Source of the DNA: an uncultured Holophagaceae bacterium
Lineage (GTDB): Bacteria > Acidobacteriota > Holophagae > Holophagales > Holophagaceae
Assembly (NCBI GenBank): GCA_903863195.1
Contig: CAIPAY010000182.1
Coordinates: 1-64,000 of the forward strand
Direction of reading: 5' to 3'
DNA: 64,000 nucleotides
Of this stretch, positions 26,073-38,275 are shown piece after piece. The first letter of the stretch is position 1; every line of letters begins with the position of its first letter. The position numbers and the translations under genes were made by a program. The notes under the pieces were generated by a model. That model made no database searches and was not told where the DNA came from. It saw only the letters and a program-made list of their open reading frames with translations.

Positions 26073-27721
26073 CAGTCCCCGAGGTCGGAAGGCAGCTTCC
26101 CGTTGAGCCGGGCCTGATTGAACACGGACCTGAAGCGGGCGTTGCGGGAGGTCATCTGGGAGAGGATCCCCTGTCGGCGGGCCTGGTGGAGCTCCTGGTT
26201 GAACTCGGCCTGGCGGCCCTGGTCATAGAGGACCACCGCCAGCCAGGCGTGGGCGTTGATGTTTGAGGGGTCGGCCTTCAGGGCCTGGCGGAAGCCTTGG
26301 ATGGCCTTCTCGGGCTGGCTATCCGCCAACTGGATGGCCTCGCTGAGGGAGACGTTGCCGAGGTTGAGGCGCTCGTGGACCTCGAGCTTGTTGAGCTTCT
26401 CGGGCTGGTAGAGGTCCGGCTGCTCGATGGCCTTGGTTCCTGGAGCGGGCTTCGCTTTGACCGACGCCGACTCCGGCCTGGGTTCGGGTTTGGACTCCGC
26501 CTTCACTGCCGCAGGGGTCTCCACCTTGGCGGGGCCAGGCGGCACCGGGGCGGGGACCGACGAGACCCCCGGGTTCCGGGGAGCCGGGGCGGGGCCCTGC
26601 TGGGGAGCGGGCGCGGCTGGTTTTGGCTCGGGGCTGGCGGGGCCCTCGGGGAGCGGCGCCCGGCCCCGGAGGGTCCACCAGGAGGCGGCACCCCCGCCGA
26701 CGAGCAGCAGGGCCGTCAGGCCCAGCCACAGGGCCTTGTTGCCAGAGCCCGAGGCAGCCGCAGGGCGCGGGGCGATGGGCGGCGCGAGGGGGGCCGCGGC
26801 GGGCACCTGCTGGGTGGCCGCAGAGGCGGGTGGGGGTGGGGTCTGCAGCGTGGGGGCCGAGGCCTGCAGGCGGGCCGTCGCATCTTCGACCTGGCCCATC
26901 CAGGAGGGATCCTTGGCGGCGCGGAGCGCCTTGGCGAGGTCTTCCGCCGTCTGGAAGCGCTCGTCGGGATTCTTGCAGAGGGAACGGTCCAGCACGGACC
27001 GGATCGCAGGGCTGATGCCGTGCAGCTGGTCGAGATCGATGGGGTCCGGCGGCTCGTTCACAATCTTGTACAGCACGGTGGGGGTCGTGTCGCCCGAGAA
27101 GGGCTTCCGGCCGCTCAGGCCCTCGTAGAGCATCACCCCCACGGCGAAGAGGTCACTGCGGGGGTCGGGCTTGCCGGTGCGGATGTACTCGGGCGCCATG
27201 TAGCTCACGGTGCCCATCACCATCCCCGTGGCGGTCATGTCGGAGTTGCTGATCTTCGCGACCCCGAAGTCCATGACCTTGGCGTGGAGGCGCTTCCCGT
27301 CCCGCTGCACCCGCACGTTGGCGGGCTTGATGTCCCGGTGCACAATGTGCTGCCGGTGGGCGAAGCCCAGCCCATCGCAGACCTGGGCCAGCACTTCCAG
27401 GGTCTCGGAGCGGGTGAGGGACTGATCCCGGAGCAGGTCCTCAAGGTCATGCCCCTTCACGAACTCCATGGCGATGTAGAGGACCCCCTGGTCCTCGCCG
27501 AATTCGTAGATGGTCACGAGGTTGGGATGGTTCAGCACGCCTGCGGCACGGGCCTCGCGGGCGAAGCGCTCCTTGGCGTCCCCGCCCTGGGCCGCGGCGG
27601 GAAGGATGGTCTTGATGGCCACCTCGCGTCCGATGGAAGGGTCGATGCCGAGGTAGACTTCCCCCATGGCGCCGTTTCCGAGCACCCGCCTGATTTCGAA
27701 TTTTCCGAGCTTCTCGAACAT
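26072..27721 (-). CDS. Membrane-anchored Ser/Thr protein kinase with C-terminal TPR domain
   Basis: 549 residues from the ATG at 27721 (GAGAGG upstream; the track begins at a TTG). Kinase domain, residues about 8-275: glycine loop 'GNGAMGEVYLG', 'REVAIKTI' with the ATP lysine, 'HRDIKPANV' catalytic loop, 'DFGV' and 'MAPEYI'. A Pro/Ala-rich linker, one membrane helix ('ALWLGLTALLLVGGGAASWW'), another Pro/Ala/Lys-rich stretch, then a TPR-like C-terminus ('ADSQPEKAIQGFRQALKADPSNINAHAWLAVVLYDQGRQ'). PknB/Hanks family. Upstream gene of a run including rnc; divergent from the DUF4388-TPR gene. Confidence 0.92.
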   Translation of the reverse strand: MFEKLGKFEIRRVLGNGAMGEVYLGIDPSIGREVAIKTILPAAAQGGDAKERFAREARAAGVLNHPNLVTIYEFGEDQGVLYIAMEFVKGHDLEDLLRDQSLTRSETLEVLAQVCDGLGFAHRQHIVHRDIKPANVRVQRDGKRLHAKVMDFGVAKISNSDMTATGMVMGTVSYMAPEYIRTGKPDPRSDLFAVGVMLYEGLSGRKPFSGDTTPTVLYKIVNEPPDPIDLDQLHGISPAIRSVLDRSLCKNPDERFQTAEDLAKALRAAKDPSWMGQVEDATARLQASAPTLQTPPPPASAATQQVPAAAPLAPPIAPRPAAASGSGNKALWLGLTALLLVGGGAASWWTLRGRAPLPEGPASPEPKPAAPAPQQGPAPAPRNPGVSSVPAPVPPGPAKVETPAAVKAESKPEPRPESASVKAKPAPGTKAIEQPDLYQPEKLNKLEVHERLNLGNVSLSEAIQLADSQPEKAIQGFRQALKADPSNINAHAWLAVVLYDQGRQAEFNQELHQARRQGILSQMTSRNARFRSVFNQARLNGKLPSDLGD

Positions 27722-27878
27722 CGAAGCCTCTCGTGGCGGCGGCAAGGACAGGGAGACAGCATAGGTCCAGATGGGTCCGGGGCCAAGATGATTGGATTAT
27801 CCCGGCAAGAGAATCGGCTGTCTGGGTCTGGCATCCTGGCCCGGAACGTGCAAACTAGGTAGCACTCACGGAGCCTAA

Positions 27879-29327
27879 GTGCCCGAAGTCCGTCCGCGCC
27901 ATTTCTTGCCGGCCCTCATGGGATCCCTCCTCCAGCAGCAGGCGGCGGGGGAGTTGGTGCTGGAGCAGAATGACGGAACCCGCCGGCTCCACTGGCTGAA
28001 CGGTCACCTGCACCACCTGCGCAGTGACGCGGTGGGTGAGCAGTTCGGGAACTTCCTGATCCGCCGGGGCGTGTTGGACATGGCCTCTCTGAAAGAGCTG
28101 CTGGCCGACGGCGAGGGCTCGCGGGTCGGGGATCGCGTCGTGCAGTGGGGCCTCCTGACGACCACCGAGCGGGACGAACAGCTCCACGAGCTGTTGGGCT
28201 CGGTCCTGCTCCACGCCATGGAGCACCCGATCCTCCGCATGACCTGGCTACCGGCCGCCCCTGGGGAAGGGATCGCTGTTGAGCACCAGTTCCGCCTGAA
28301 CCATCGTCGTCTGGTGTGGGACACCTTTCAGAGCGCGCAGATCGACCGCGAGCTGATCGAGATGTTCCGCAGCGAGCCCGACTGGCGCTGGCAGGCCCGC
28401 CCTGATCTCCTGGAGTCGCTGAGTGACCTGCCCCTCACGCCCTCCCTTGCCTACGCGCTGACCCTGTTCGGGACGGAGCCTCTGGGCTGCAACACCATTG
28501 CGTCCCTGGCGGGTCTCCCCCTGGAGCAGGCTGCCCGGCTGGTGGCCACCCTCTGGGCGCTGGGCGGGCTCCGGTTGGTGAGTGGTGCCCTGCCCCTCGT
28601 GCCGCGAGAGCCGGCACCGCTTCCGCCCGTGGTGCGTGAGCCACCACCCATGCTCATCCCGCCGTCTGCGCCTGCGCCCGCAGTCGAGGTAGAGGTAGAG
28701 GACGGGCTCGAGCCGGAGCCCGAGTTCCTGGCCGATCCCGAGCCGGAACCCGAGCCACTCCTGCTGGCCCAGGAGGACCTGCTGCCTTCCGCGCCAGCCA
28801 TGCCGTTCCCGCCACTGGCTTTGGATGCGCTGGTTCCGCAGGCCACGCCTCCGCCGATGCCGCCCTTGGATGAGGGCTCACTGTCACCTCAGGAGCGCGC
28901 CCGAAGGCTGCTCGTGAAGGCCAAGTCCTATGTGATGCAAGAGCGCACGAGCGAGGCCATCCGGGCCCTGGAGCAGGCCATCAAGCTGGATGGAGAATCC
29001 CCGGCGGCCTTCGAGGCCTGGCTGCTGCTCGGGCGGCTCCGCATCAGCAACCCGGCCTGGTCCACCCGGGCCATCGAGGCCCTCCAGGTGGCGTCCCGGC
29101 TCAACCCCCGCTCCGCGGAACCCTGGGCTCTCATGGGTGACCTCTACCACCGCAAGGGCTTCCGGGCCAACGCCCAGGGCTGCATCCGCCGCGCCTTGGA
29201 GCTGGACCCCTCGGTGGCAGTGCCTGCCGGATGGTCCCGGCCGGAACCCGCAGAGCCCACTGCCCGCGAGGGCCAGGCCGGCCTGATGGGCAAGCTTCGG
29301 GGCATCTTCGGTCGCGAGAAGTCCTAG
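27879..29327 (+). CDS. DUF4388 (PATAN) domain protein with C-terminal TPRs
   Basis: 482 residues from a GTG with GGAG upstream. The N-terminal part 'LPALMGSLLQQQAAGELVLEQNDGTRRLHWLNGHLHHLRSD' is a PATAN/DUF4388-type domain; residues about 60-240 are helical and winged-helix-like. A highly acidic/proline linker ('EVEVEDGLEPEPEFLADPEPE') separates C-terminal TPRs ('SEAIRALEQAIKLDGESPAAFEAWLLLGRLRI', 'NPRSAEPWALMGDLYHRKGFRANAQGCIRRALELDP'). PATAN proteins occur in gliding/type IV pilus and surface signalling in myxobacteria and cyanobacteria; a regulatory adaptor role here is inference. Divergent from the Ser/Thr kinase, a plausible partner. Confidence 0.8.
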   Translation: MPEVRPRHFLPALMGSLLQQQAAGELVLEQNDGTRRLHWLNGHLHHLRSDAVGEQFGNFLIRRGVLDMASLKELLADGEGSRVGDRVVQWGLLTTTERDEQLHELLGSVLLHAMEHPILRMTWLPAAPGEGIAVEHQFRLNHRRLVWDTFQSAQIDRELIEMFRSEPDWRWQARPDLLESLSDLPLTPSLAYALTLFGTEPLGCNTIASLAGLPLEQAARLVATLWALGGLRLVSGALPLVPREPAPLPPVVREPPPMLIPPSAPAPAVEVEVEDGLEPEPEFLADPEPEPEPLLLAQEDLLPSAPAMPFPPLALDALVPQATPPPMPPLDEGSLSPQERARRLLVKAKSYVMQERTSEAIRALEQAIKLDGESPAAFEAWLLLGRLRISNPAWSTRAIEALQVASRLNPRSAEPWALMGDLYHRKGFRANAQGCIRRALELDPSVAVPAGWSRPEPAEPTAREGQAGLMGKLRGIFGREKS

Positions 29328-29331
29328 CTCA

Positions 29332-30660
29332 TCAAAGGTTGCTGGAGATCTCCAGCAGACTGGCCAGTCGGGGGTGCGCAGGGTAGACCCGCAGGCCCTG
29401 CTCGAGAATGAGGCGGCCCTTGGGGACCTCGCCGCTCTTCAGGAGGAACCCCGCCACCAGGGCATGCCAGAGGCCGCCGCCCCCATTGGGGATCCTGGCC
29501 AGGGCACTCCAGGCATCCAGGGCGGCCTGGGCTTCCTCGCCCATCTGGAGATCCACCATGACCTGGCGCTCGCGCAGGCGCGCGTCGCCGGGGCAGACCT
29601 CGATGCCCTGCTTCAGCGTCTTGCGGGCCTGCTCGACCCTGTTGGCATTCAGCTGGAGCTCCGCCAGGTTCAGCCGGGGAGTGGGGAGCTCGGGCTGGGC
29701 CTTGATGAGGCGCTCCAGGAGCCGCTGGCCTTCATCCCTGTGCCCCGTCTGCGCCAGTGCGACCGCCAGGCGGGTGGAGGCCATGGCGTGCTTCGGGTTG
29801 CCGAGCAGCACCCGCCGGAGGAGAGGGATGGCCTCCGCGGGCCGCCCGGCCTCCTGGAAGGCGAGGGCCATCGTGGTCAGCACCGTGGGGAGGGGCCGGG
29901 GCTGCAGGGCCAGGAAGGTCTCACCGGCCTGGATGACGAGCTCCCAGTTGCGGGCGGCAGCGGCCTGGATCATCACGTTGAACCAGGCCTGGCTGTTCTT
30001 GGGGTCCGCCGCCGCCTGGTCCTGGGCCATCCGCAGGTAGCGGTCCTTCTTCTCCTCCTCTCGGGCAATATCTACCTTCCCGAAGTGGTGGATGACCGCT
30101 TCCAGGGTTCCCACAGGGAGCTTCCGCTCCAGAAAGTAGGTGGCCAGCAGCTCGTGGATGCGCCCCTCGAAGCGGAGGTCCGGGAACCGCCGGCTCAGGC
30201 GGACCGAGGGAAAATCGGCGTAGTGGCCGTATTCAGAGCCCTCCTGGTAAGGCGTGTCATTGGGGCGGATGACCTGGTCCAGCATGACGCCGCCAGCATC
30301 CAGGAAGTAGCTCCGGAGGGTGAGGAAGTAGCCGGCGGGACCCTCCTCTGTGCAGACGTTTCGGATGCGGGCGTGGTCCAGCGCGTCCACGGACTCGTCC
30401 CCGTCGAGGATCAGCACCCAGTCGCCAGTGCACCGGCGCAGGCTCTCGTTGCGGGCCGCGGCGAAGTCATCGATCCACTGGAAGGAGCTGACCTTGGCGC
30501 CGAAGGACTGGGCGATGCCCACGGTGTCGTCCGTGGAGCCGGTGTCCACGACGACCACCTCATCCACGAGGCCCTGGACCGACCGCAGGCAGCGCGGCAG
30601 GTTGGCGGACTCGTTCTTGACGATCATGGCCAGGGAGAGGGTGGGCATGGGGCCGATCAT
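29332..30660 (-). CDS. Family 2 glycosyltransferase fused to TPRs
   Basis: 442 residues (438 if the ATG at 30648 is used; neither has a clear ribosome-binding site). The GT2 domain covers residues about 5-240: 'LSLAMIVKNESANLPRCLRSVQGLVDEVVVVDTGSTDDTVGIA', then 'DDFAAARNESLRRCTGDWVLILDGDE' with the DxD-like motif. C-terminal TPRs ('AEAIPLLRRVLLGNPKHAMASTRLAVALAQTGH', 'TPRLNLAELQLNANRVEQARKTLKQGIEVCP'). GT2-TPR enzymes often glycosylate proteins or surface polymers. It lies divergent from flagellin, so flagellin glycosylation is a reasonable hypothesis. Confidence 0.88.
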   Translation of the reverse strand: MIGPMPTLSLAMIVKNESANLPRCLRSVQGLVDEVVVVDTGSTDDTVGIAQSFGAKVSSFQWIDDFAAARNESLRRCTGDWVLILDGDESVDALDHARIRNVCTEEGPAGYFLTLRSYFLDAGGVMLDQVIRPNDTPYQEGSEYGHYADFPSVRLSRRFPDLRFEGRIHELLATYFLERKLPVGTLEAVIHHFGKVDIAREEEKKDRYLRMAQDQAAADPKNSQAWFNVMIQAAAARNWELVIQAGETFLALQPRPLPTVLTTMALAFQEAGRPAEAIPLLRRVLLGNPKHAMASTRLAVALAQTGHRDEGQRLLERLIKAQPELPTPRLNLAELQLNANRVEQARKTLKQGIEVCPGDARLRERQVMVDLQMGEEAQAALDAWSALARIPNGGGGLWHALVAGFLLKSGEVPKGRLILEQGLRVYPAHPRLASLLEISSNL

Positions 30661-30679
30661 ACCGTCTAGAAAAAAAGGT

Positions 30680-30706
30680 TAAAGGTCTTGTGATACCAAG
30701 CCGAAA
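30680..30706 (+). promoter_or_regulatory. Sigma-28 (FliA)-type promoter of the flagellin gene
   Basis: TAAA at 30680-30683 and GCCGAAA at 30700-30706, separated by 16 bases, closely match the flagellar sigma-28 consensus TAAA-N15-GCCGATAA. The site lies 78 bases upstream of the flagellin start. The adjacent poly-A (30671-30676) may act as an UP-like element. This predicts class-3, FliA-dependent expression of the filament cluster. Confidence 0.7.
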
Positions 30707-30783
30707 CATCGTTCGACGGGGATGTACCCCCGCCACCGCCCCGGCAGCACGGACGCTGCCCTAACCGCATCACGGAGGATGCA

Positions 30784-31590
30784 ATGGCTTCAATTCTTAA
30801 CAACGTCGCCGCACTTGGCGCCAGCCGTCAGTTGGATATCACCAGTGTCGGCCTGTCCAAGACCATCAAGCGGCTCACCACCGGCAAGCGTGTCAACAGC
30901 GCCCCTGACGACGCCGCAGGGCTCGTCATCAGCAACAAGCTGAACACGGATGTCCGCACCGCCTCGCAGGCCCAGCGCAACGCCAACGATGGGGCGTCCT
31001 GGCTGCAGACCGCCGACGGCGTGCTGGAGGAAGTCACCAACCTGCTGCAGCGGGCGGCAGAGTTGGCCCAGCAGGCCACCAGCGGCACCTCGGGTGCGGA
31101 CTCCAGCACAGGCAAGATTGCCTTGAACGCAGAGTTTCAGAGCATCATCACGACCCTGTCGGACATGCAGTCCAAGACCACCTTCAACGGCGCCAGCATC
31201 TTCGGCGCCGCCGCCATCTCGGTCTCTGTGGGCGGCTACTCGTCCGTGACCCTGACCGTGGGCACCTTCGCCACCCTGGCGGCGGGCACGGATTTCCTGA
31301 CCACGGCGGCCGGCGCCACCACCGCCGCCAATGACGTCAACACCGCCATCAACACCATCGGGGCCATGCGGGGCACCATCGGAGCGAGCAGCCAGCAGCT
31401 CAACAGCCTCGCGAACACCCTGGGCATCGAGGTCCAGAACTGGACCGCCGCCTCCAGCGGAATCACGGATACGAACGTAGGCAGTGAAGTTGTGAACCTC
31501 TCCAAATTCCAGATCCTCAACCAGTCTGGCATCAGCGCGCTAGGCAAGGCCGATCAGTCCGCTCAATCGGTATTGGCCCTCCTCCAGTAG
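30784..31590 (+). CDS. fliC: Flagellin (short, D0/D1 type)
   Basis: 268 residues. N-terminal D0/D1 'SILNNVAALGASRQLDITSVGLSKTIKRLTTGKRVNSAPDDAAGLVISNKL' and C-terminal 'GTIGASSQQLNSLANTLGIEVQNWTAASSGITDTNVGSEVVNLSKFQILNQSGISAL' are the conserved filament-forming parts. The central region is only about 100 residues, Ser/Thr/Ala-rich, so the D2/D3 domains are mostly missing, as in many short flagellins. The start is preceded by GGAGG. Upstream lies a sigma-28-type promoter and a divergent GT2-TPR glycosyltransferase; downstream are flaG, fliD, fliS and a fliT-like gene. Confidence 0.96.
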   Translation: MASILNNVAALGASRQLDITSVGLSKTIKRLTTGKRVNSAPDDAAGLVISNKLNTDVRTASQAQRNANDGASWLQTADGVLEEVTNLLQRAAELAQQATSGTSGADSSTGKIALNAEFQSIITTLSDMQSKTTFNGASIFGAAAISVSVGGYSSVTLTVGTFATLAAGTDFLTTAAGATTAANDVNTAINTIGAMRGTIGASSQQLNSLANTLGIEVQNWTAASSGITDTNVGSEVVNLSKFQILNQSGISALGKADQSAQSVLALLQ

Positions 31591-31610
31591 AGGGCTGAAC
31601 CGTTCCATAC

Positions 31611-31641
31611 CCAGGGGGGTGGGCACACCCTGCCCTCCTGG
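31611..31641 (+). terminator. GC-rich hairpin between flagellin and flaG
   Basis: CCAGG and CCTGG bracket an imperfect stem (GGGTGGG/CCCTGCCCT) with a short loop. There is no T-run, and the flaG ribosome-binding site follows 12 bases later. It may partly terminate or stabilise the 3' end of the abundant flagellin mRNA. Confidence 0.35.
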
Positions 31642-31665
31642 TCCTGAAAAAGAAGGAGGGTTGTG

Positions 31666-32043
31666 ATGAGCGATCAAGTCACCCCCACCAGCCCGTTGAC
31701 CATGGCGCCTCCCCCGCCCCCTCCCGTGGCCCCAAAGGCCGCTGCCGCGCCCGCGAAGTCGCCGCCCGGCAGCCCCGCCGAGGCGCCTCCTGCGGCTCCT
31801 ACGCAAGCCAGCCTCGAGGCTGCGGCCGGCGACGTGAAGGCCTTTATATCAAAATCAAACTCAGACCTGGAGTTCCAGGTCGACAAGAGCAGTGGCCGGT
31901 TCTATTTCAGGGTGGTGGACCCCAAGACGAAGGAGGTGATCCTCCAGGTGCCCTCCGAGGAGACCCTGGCGATGGCCCGCAAATTGCGGGAGCTGTCGAG
32001 TTCCAAGGGCGCCGCTGGCGTTCTGGTGGACAAGCAGGGATAG
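31666..32043 (+). CDS. flaG: FlaG family flagellar protein
   Basis: 125 residues from the ATG at 31666 (AAGGAGG upstream; the track starts one codon earlier at a GTG). The first 50 residues are Pro/Ala-rich and disordered. The FlaG core is 'VKAFISKSNSDLEFQVDKSSGRFYFRVVDPKTKEVILQVPSEETLAMARKLREL'. FlaG affects filament length in several bacteria. It sits between flagellin and fliD, its usual place. Confidence 0.9.
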   Translation: MSDQVTPTSPLTMAPPPPPPVAPKAAAAPAKSPPGSPAEAPPAAPTQASLEAAAGDVKAFISKSNSDLEFQVDKSSGRFYFRVVDPKTKEVILQVPSEETLAMARKLRELSSSKGAAGVLVDKQG

Positions 32044-32068
32044 GCCCAATCCCGAAAGGGGGTCCAGC

Positions 32069-33808
32069 ATGGCGACATCCGCACTGAGCTTCCAGGGCCT
32101 GGCGACCGGGTTGCAGACCGACACCCTGGTCAATGCCATTATCCAACAGGAAGGACAGCCTCTTCAGCGATTACAGGCGAAGCAGACGACCAACACCTCG
32201 CGGCTGAACGCCATCCAGACGATCCAGACGGGCATGACTGCGCTCTCGACGAGCCTGGCAACCCTGTCCAGCACCAGCTTCGATGCCCGCACCGTGACCA
32301 GCACGGACAGCAATGGCACCTATGTCACCGCCACCGCCACAGCCAGTGCGCCCGGCAGTTATGACCTGCAGGTGACCAAAGTAGCCACCGCCGGCAGGAT
32401 CACGCCCACCATGGTGGGAGGCGCCCCTACCAACCTGGCCGTGGCCGACCCCCTGGCCACGACGATCTTCGATGCGGGCACCGGTGGAACGGGCACGGCC
32501 TCGTTCGCCATCAAGGGCACCGACGGCGTCATCAAGACGCTGACCCTCACCAGTGGCAACAACAACCTCTACGGCCTGCGCGATGCCATCAACGCCCTCG
32601 GGACCGCGGATCCCGCCGTGCCGGGGTCTACGGGGCTGGGTGTCACGGCCACCGTGGTGAACACCGGCAGCGGCACGAACAAGTACGAGCTGGTGCTCAC
32701 AGCCAAGCTCTCCGGCACCGGCACCACCGGCGGTGTCGTCACCATCGCGGACATCTCGAACAACACCGTCGGCGGGGCCGCGGTGAACACCCTCGGTATC
32801 ACCCACGGCACTGTGGACAGCCTCACCACGCCCACCACACTCTCCGGGGGCCTCGGCTCCGGCACCGCTGACGTGGCCCAGGATGCCCTCTTCATGGTCA
32901 ATGGACTCCAGCTCACGCGGCAGTCCAACACAGTGACGGACGCCGTGGATGGCGTCACCTTCACGCTCAAGCAGGGGAACCAGACGACTTCGACGACCCT
33001 CACTGTAGGTCAGGACAAAGGCACGCTGACCAGCGCCCTGCAGGACGTCGTGAGCAAGTTCAACGCTCTGGTGACGAGCTTCAAGAGCGCCTCCGCAACG
33101 GGCGGGGCCCTGGCGAACGATCCCACGGTGCGGAGCCTCATCGCCCAGGTGCGCTCGGCGCTGTCGGGTGCGCCATCAGGGTTGCCGTCTTCCGCGACCT
33201 TCACTTCTGCCGCCGACCTGGGCATGACCACGAACCGGGACGGGTCGCTCAGCCTGAACACCACGATCCTGTCCGCGGCCCTGGACAAGGACCCGGCCGC
33301 GGCCAAGCGCATCTTCGCCTTCTCGGGGCAGTCGTCCAATGGTGCAGTGTCCTTCTATCAGGGCGGCGCCAAGACCACCACCGGTGCCGTGAGCTTCAAC
33401 ATCACCTCCTTCGCGAGCGGGGGTGCTGTCTCGGGCACCTTCACGGTCAACGGGACGGAATACGCCCTCAGCGGGAGCAACGGCACCCTTGGCGGCGCAG
33501 CGGGGACACCCCTCGAAGGCCTGATCCTCTCGGTCAACGGTCTGGGGAGTGGCACCCTGACCTTGAGCCGTGGGGTCGGCCAGGCCGCCCGGGACGTTGT
33601 CTCGAACCTCACGGCCTCGGCGACCGGCAACATCCCGCAGATCATCGCGAGCATCAACGCCCAAAACACCAACCTGACTCAGCAGATCACAGTTGGGCAG
33701 GCGCGGCTCGATCGGCGGAAGGTTGTCCTCCAGAACCAGTTCTCCCAGCTGGAGGCGACCGTAAGCCAGCTGCAGGCCGCGGGCTCCAGCCTGGCCGGCC
33801 TCAGCTGA
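32069..33808 (+). CDS. fliD: Flagellar hook-associated protein 2 (filament cap)
   Basis: 579 residues. N-terminal coil 'LSFQGLATGLQTDTLVNAIIQQEGQPLQRLQAKQTTNTSRLNAIQTIQTGMTALSTSLATL' and C-terminal coil 'QDVVSKFNALVTSFKSA' through 'QITVGQARLDRRKVVLQNQFSQLEATVSQLQAAGSSLAGLS' are diagnostic. The middle is Thr/Gly/Ala-rich beta structure. FliD caps the growing filament and promotes flagellin folding. FliS and a FliT-like chaperone follow directly. Confidence 0.95.
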   Translation: MATSALSFQGLATGLQTDTLVNAIIQQEGQPLQRLQAKQTTNTSRLNAIQTIQTGMTALSTSLATLSSTSFDARTVTSTDSNGTYVTATATASAPGSYDLQVTKVATAGRITPTMVGGAPTNLAVADPLATTIFDAGTGGTGTASFAIKGTDGVIKTLTLTSGNNNLYGLRDAINALGTADPAVPGSTGLGVTATVVNTGSGTNKYELVLTAKLSGTGTTGGVVTIADISNNTVGGAAVNTLGITHGTVDSLTTPTTLSGGLGSGTADVAQDALFMVNGLQLTRQSNTVTDAVDGVTFTLKQGNQTTSTTLTVGQDKGTLTSALQDVVSKFNALVTSFKSASATGGALANDPTVRSLIAQVRSALSGAPSGLPSSATFTSAADLGMTTNRDGSLSLNTTILSAALDKDPAAAKRIFAFSGQSSNGAVSFYQGGAKTTTGAVSFNITSFASGGAVSGTFTVNGTEYALSGSNGTLGGAAGTPLEGLILSVNGLGSGTLTLSRGVGQAARDVVSNLTASATGNIPQIIASINAQNTNLTQQITVGQARLDRRKVVLQNQFSQLEATVSQLQAAGSSLAGLS

Positions 33809-33856
33809 TTCTCCAGTTCTCGCCCCGGTGGCCGAAAGAGCCCAAGGAAGGTAGCC

Positions 33857-34282
33857 ATGACCCCCTACGCCAAAGCCAGTGACCAGTACCTCGTCCAGCG
33901 TGTGATGGGAGCCAGCGCAGAGCAGCTGGTGGCCCTGCTGCTCGAAGGGGGGCAGCGGTTCATCGCCCAGGCCACCCACGCCATTGCCCGGAAGGATTAC
34001 GCCGCCAAGGGCCAGGCGATCAACCGGGTCAGCTCGATCCTGGAGGAGCTGACCGTGCACCTTGACCTCGAGGGTGGCGGGGAGCTCGCCCAGAACCTCC
34101 TGCGCCTCTACGATTGGTGGGGTCGTGAGGTCCTGAACGCCAGCTCCCGCCTCGACACCACCCGCCTGGAAGTGGTGTCAAGGCAGATGGGCGATCTGCG
34201 ACAGAGCTGGGAACAGTCTCATCAGCAGCGCATCGGCGTGGCCCGCACCGAGGGCTTCAAGGCGGGAGATCTGGTCGGATGA
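33857..34282 (+). CDS. fliS: Flagellin export chaperone FliS
   Basis: 141 residues, helical. 'YLVQRVMGASAEQLVALLLEGGQRFIAQATHAIARKDYAAKGQAINRVSSILEELTVHLDLEGGGELAQNLLRLYDWW' is the canonical FliS core that binds the C-terminus of flagellin before export. Start preceded by AGGAAGG. Its stop overlaps the next start (ATGA). Confidence 0.95.
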   Translation: MTPYAKASDQYLVQRVMGASAEQLVALLLEGGQRFIAQATHAIARKDYAAKGQAINRVSSILEELTVHLDLEGGGELAQNLLRLYDWWGREVLNASSRLDTTRLEVVSRQMGDLRQSWEQSHQQRIGVARTEGFKAGDLVG

Positions 34283-34578
34283 GCGACGCCGAACTGCTCC
34301 GGGAAATCGAGCGGATGGAGGCCTGGATCCAGGACCCCCCGTCGATGCCCGGGGCCGAAGGCTTGGCCGCATGGAACCAGGCCTTCCAGTCCGCCTTGCG
34401 GGGTGCCGAGCGAGGACCGCGTTGGCCCGAGCTCGTGTCCCGCGCCCACGCCCTGGGAGAGCGGGTGGCTGAATGTACCTCCCTGCTCGCCGCCCAGCGG
34501 GACCAGGTTCACGCAGAGTTGGATGCGCAGGCCCGTGGCGGCAGGGCGTTGAAGGGCTACGGCGCCTCTGTGTGTTGA
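34279..34578 (+). CDS. Small helical protein in the FliT position
   Basis: 99 residues, wholly helical ('AELLREIERMEAWIQDPPSMPGAEGLAAWNQAF', 'ELVSRAHALGERVAECTSLLAAQRDQVHAELDAQARGGRALKGYG'). The start overlaps the fliS stop. Position, size and helicity fit a FliT-like chaperone for FliD, but sequence similarity to FliT is low to my eye, so the call is positional. The closing 'KGYG' is common at the end of FliT-like proteins. It ends immediately before the convergent upp stop. Confidence 0.6.
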   Translation: MSDAELLREIERMEAWIQDPPSMPGAEGLAAWNQAFQSALRGAERGPRWPELVSRAHALGERVAECTSLLAAQRDQVHAELDAQARGGRALKGYGASVC

Positions 34579-35205
<627 letters not shown>

Positions 35206-35433
35206 GGGGAACCTCGGCATCAGATTCATCAAGTGTCGCGCACTGCGGTGTCCCGAACAGCGGAAAAGAATGAGCACTCGGCGAGGCGGTAGCGTCAAAA
35301 AAAATGAAGATTTTTTGTTTTTTGCTGTTGACCTCATCCAGATCGCTGGTTTCATGTTGAATCAGAGGGATATTGGCCAACCATCTTCCGCATAGGGCCA
35401 GCAGTGAGGTATCTGAGATTTGGAGCGTGGTAA
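35206..35433. promoter_or_regulatory. Intergenic promoter region between upp and the IGPS-like/H1-tail gene
   Basis: 228 bases without a gene. It contains an AT-rich block with runs of A and T (near 35298-35328), unusual for this genome, and a TTGACC hexamer at about 35334 on the plus strand without a convincing -10. Divergent promoters for both genes probably lie here; no palindromic operator was found. Confidence 0.4.
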
Positions 35434-38243
<2,810 letters not shown>

Positions 38244-38275
38244 GAGCGCCCTGGCTCTCTTCGGAGACACTCCTC

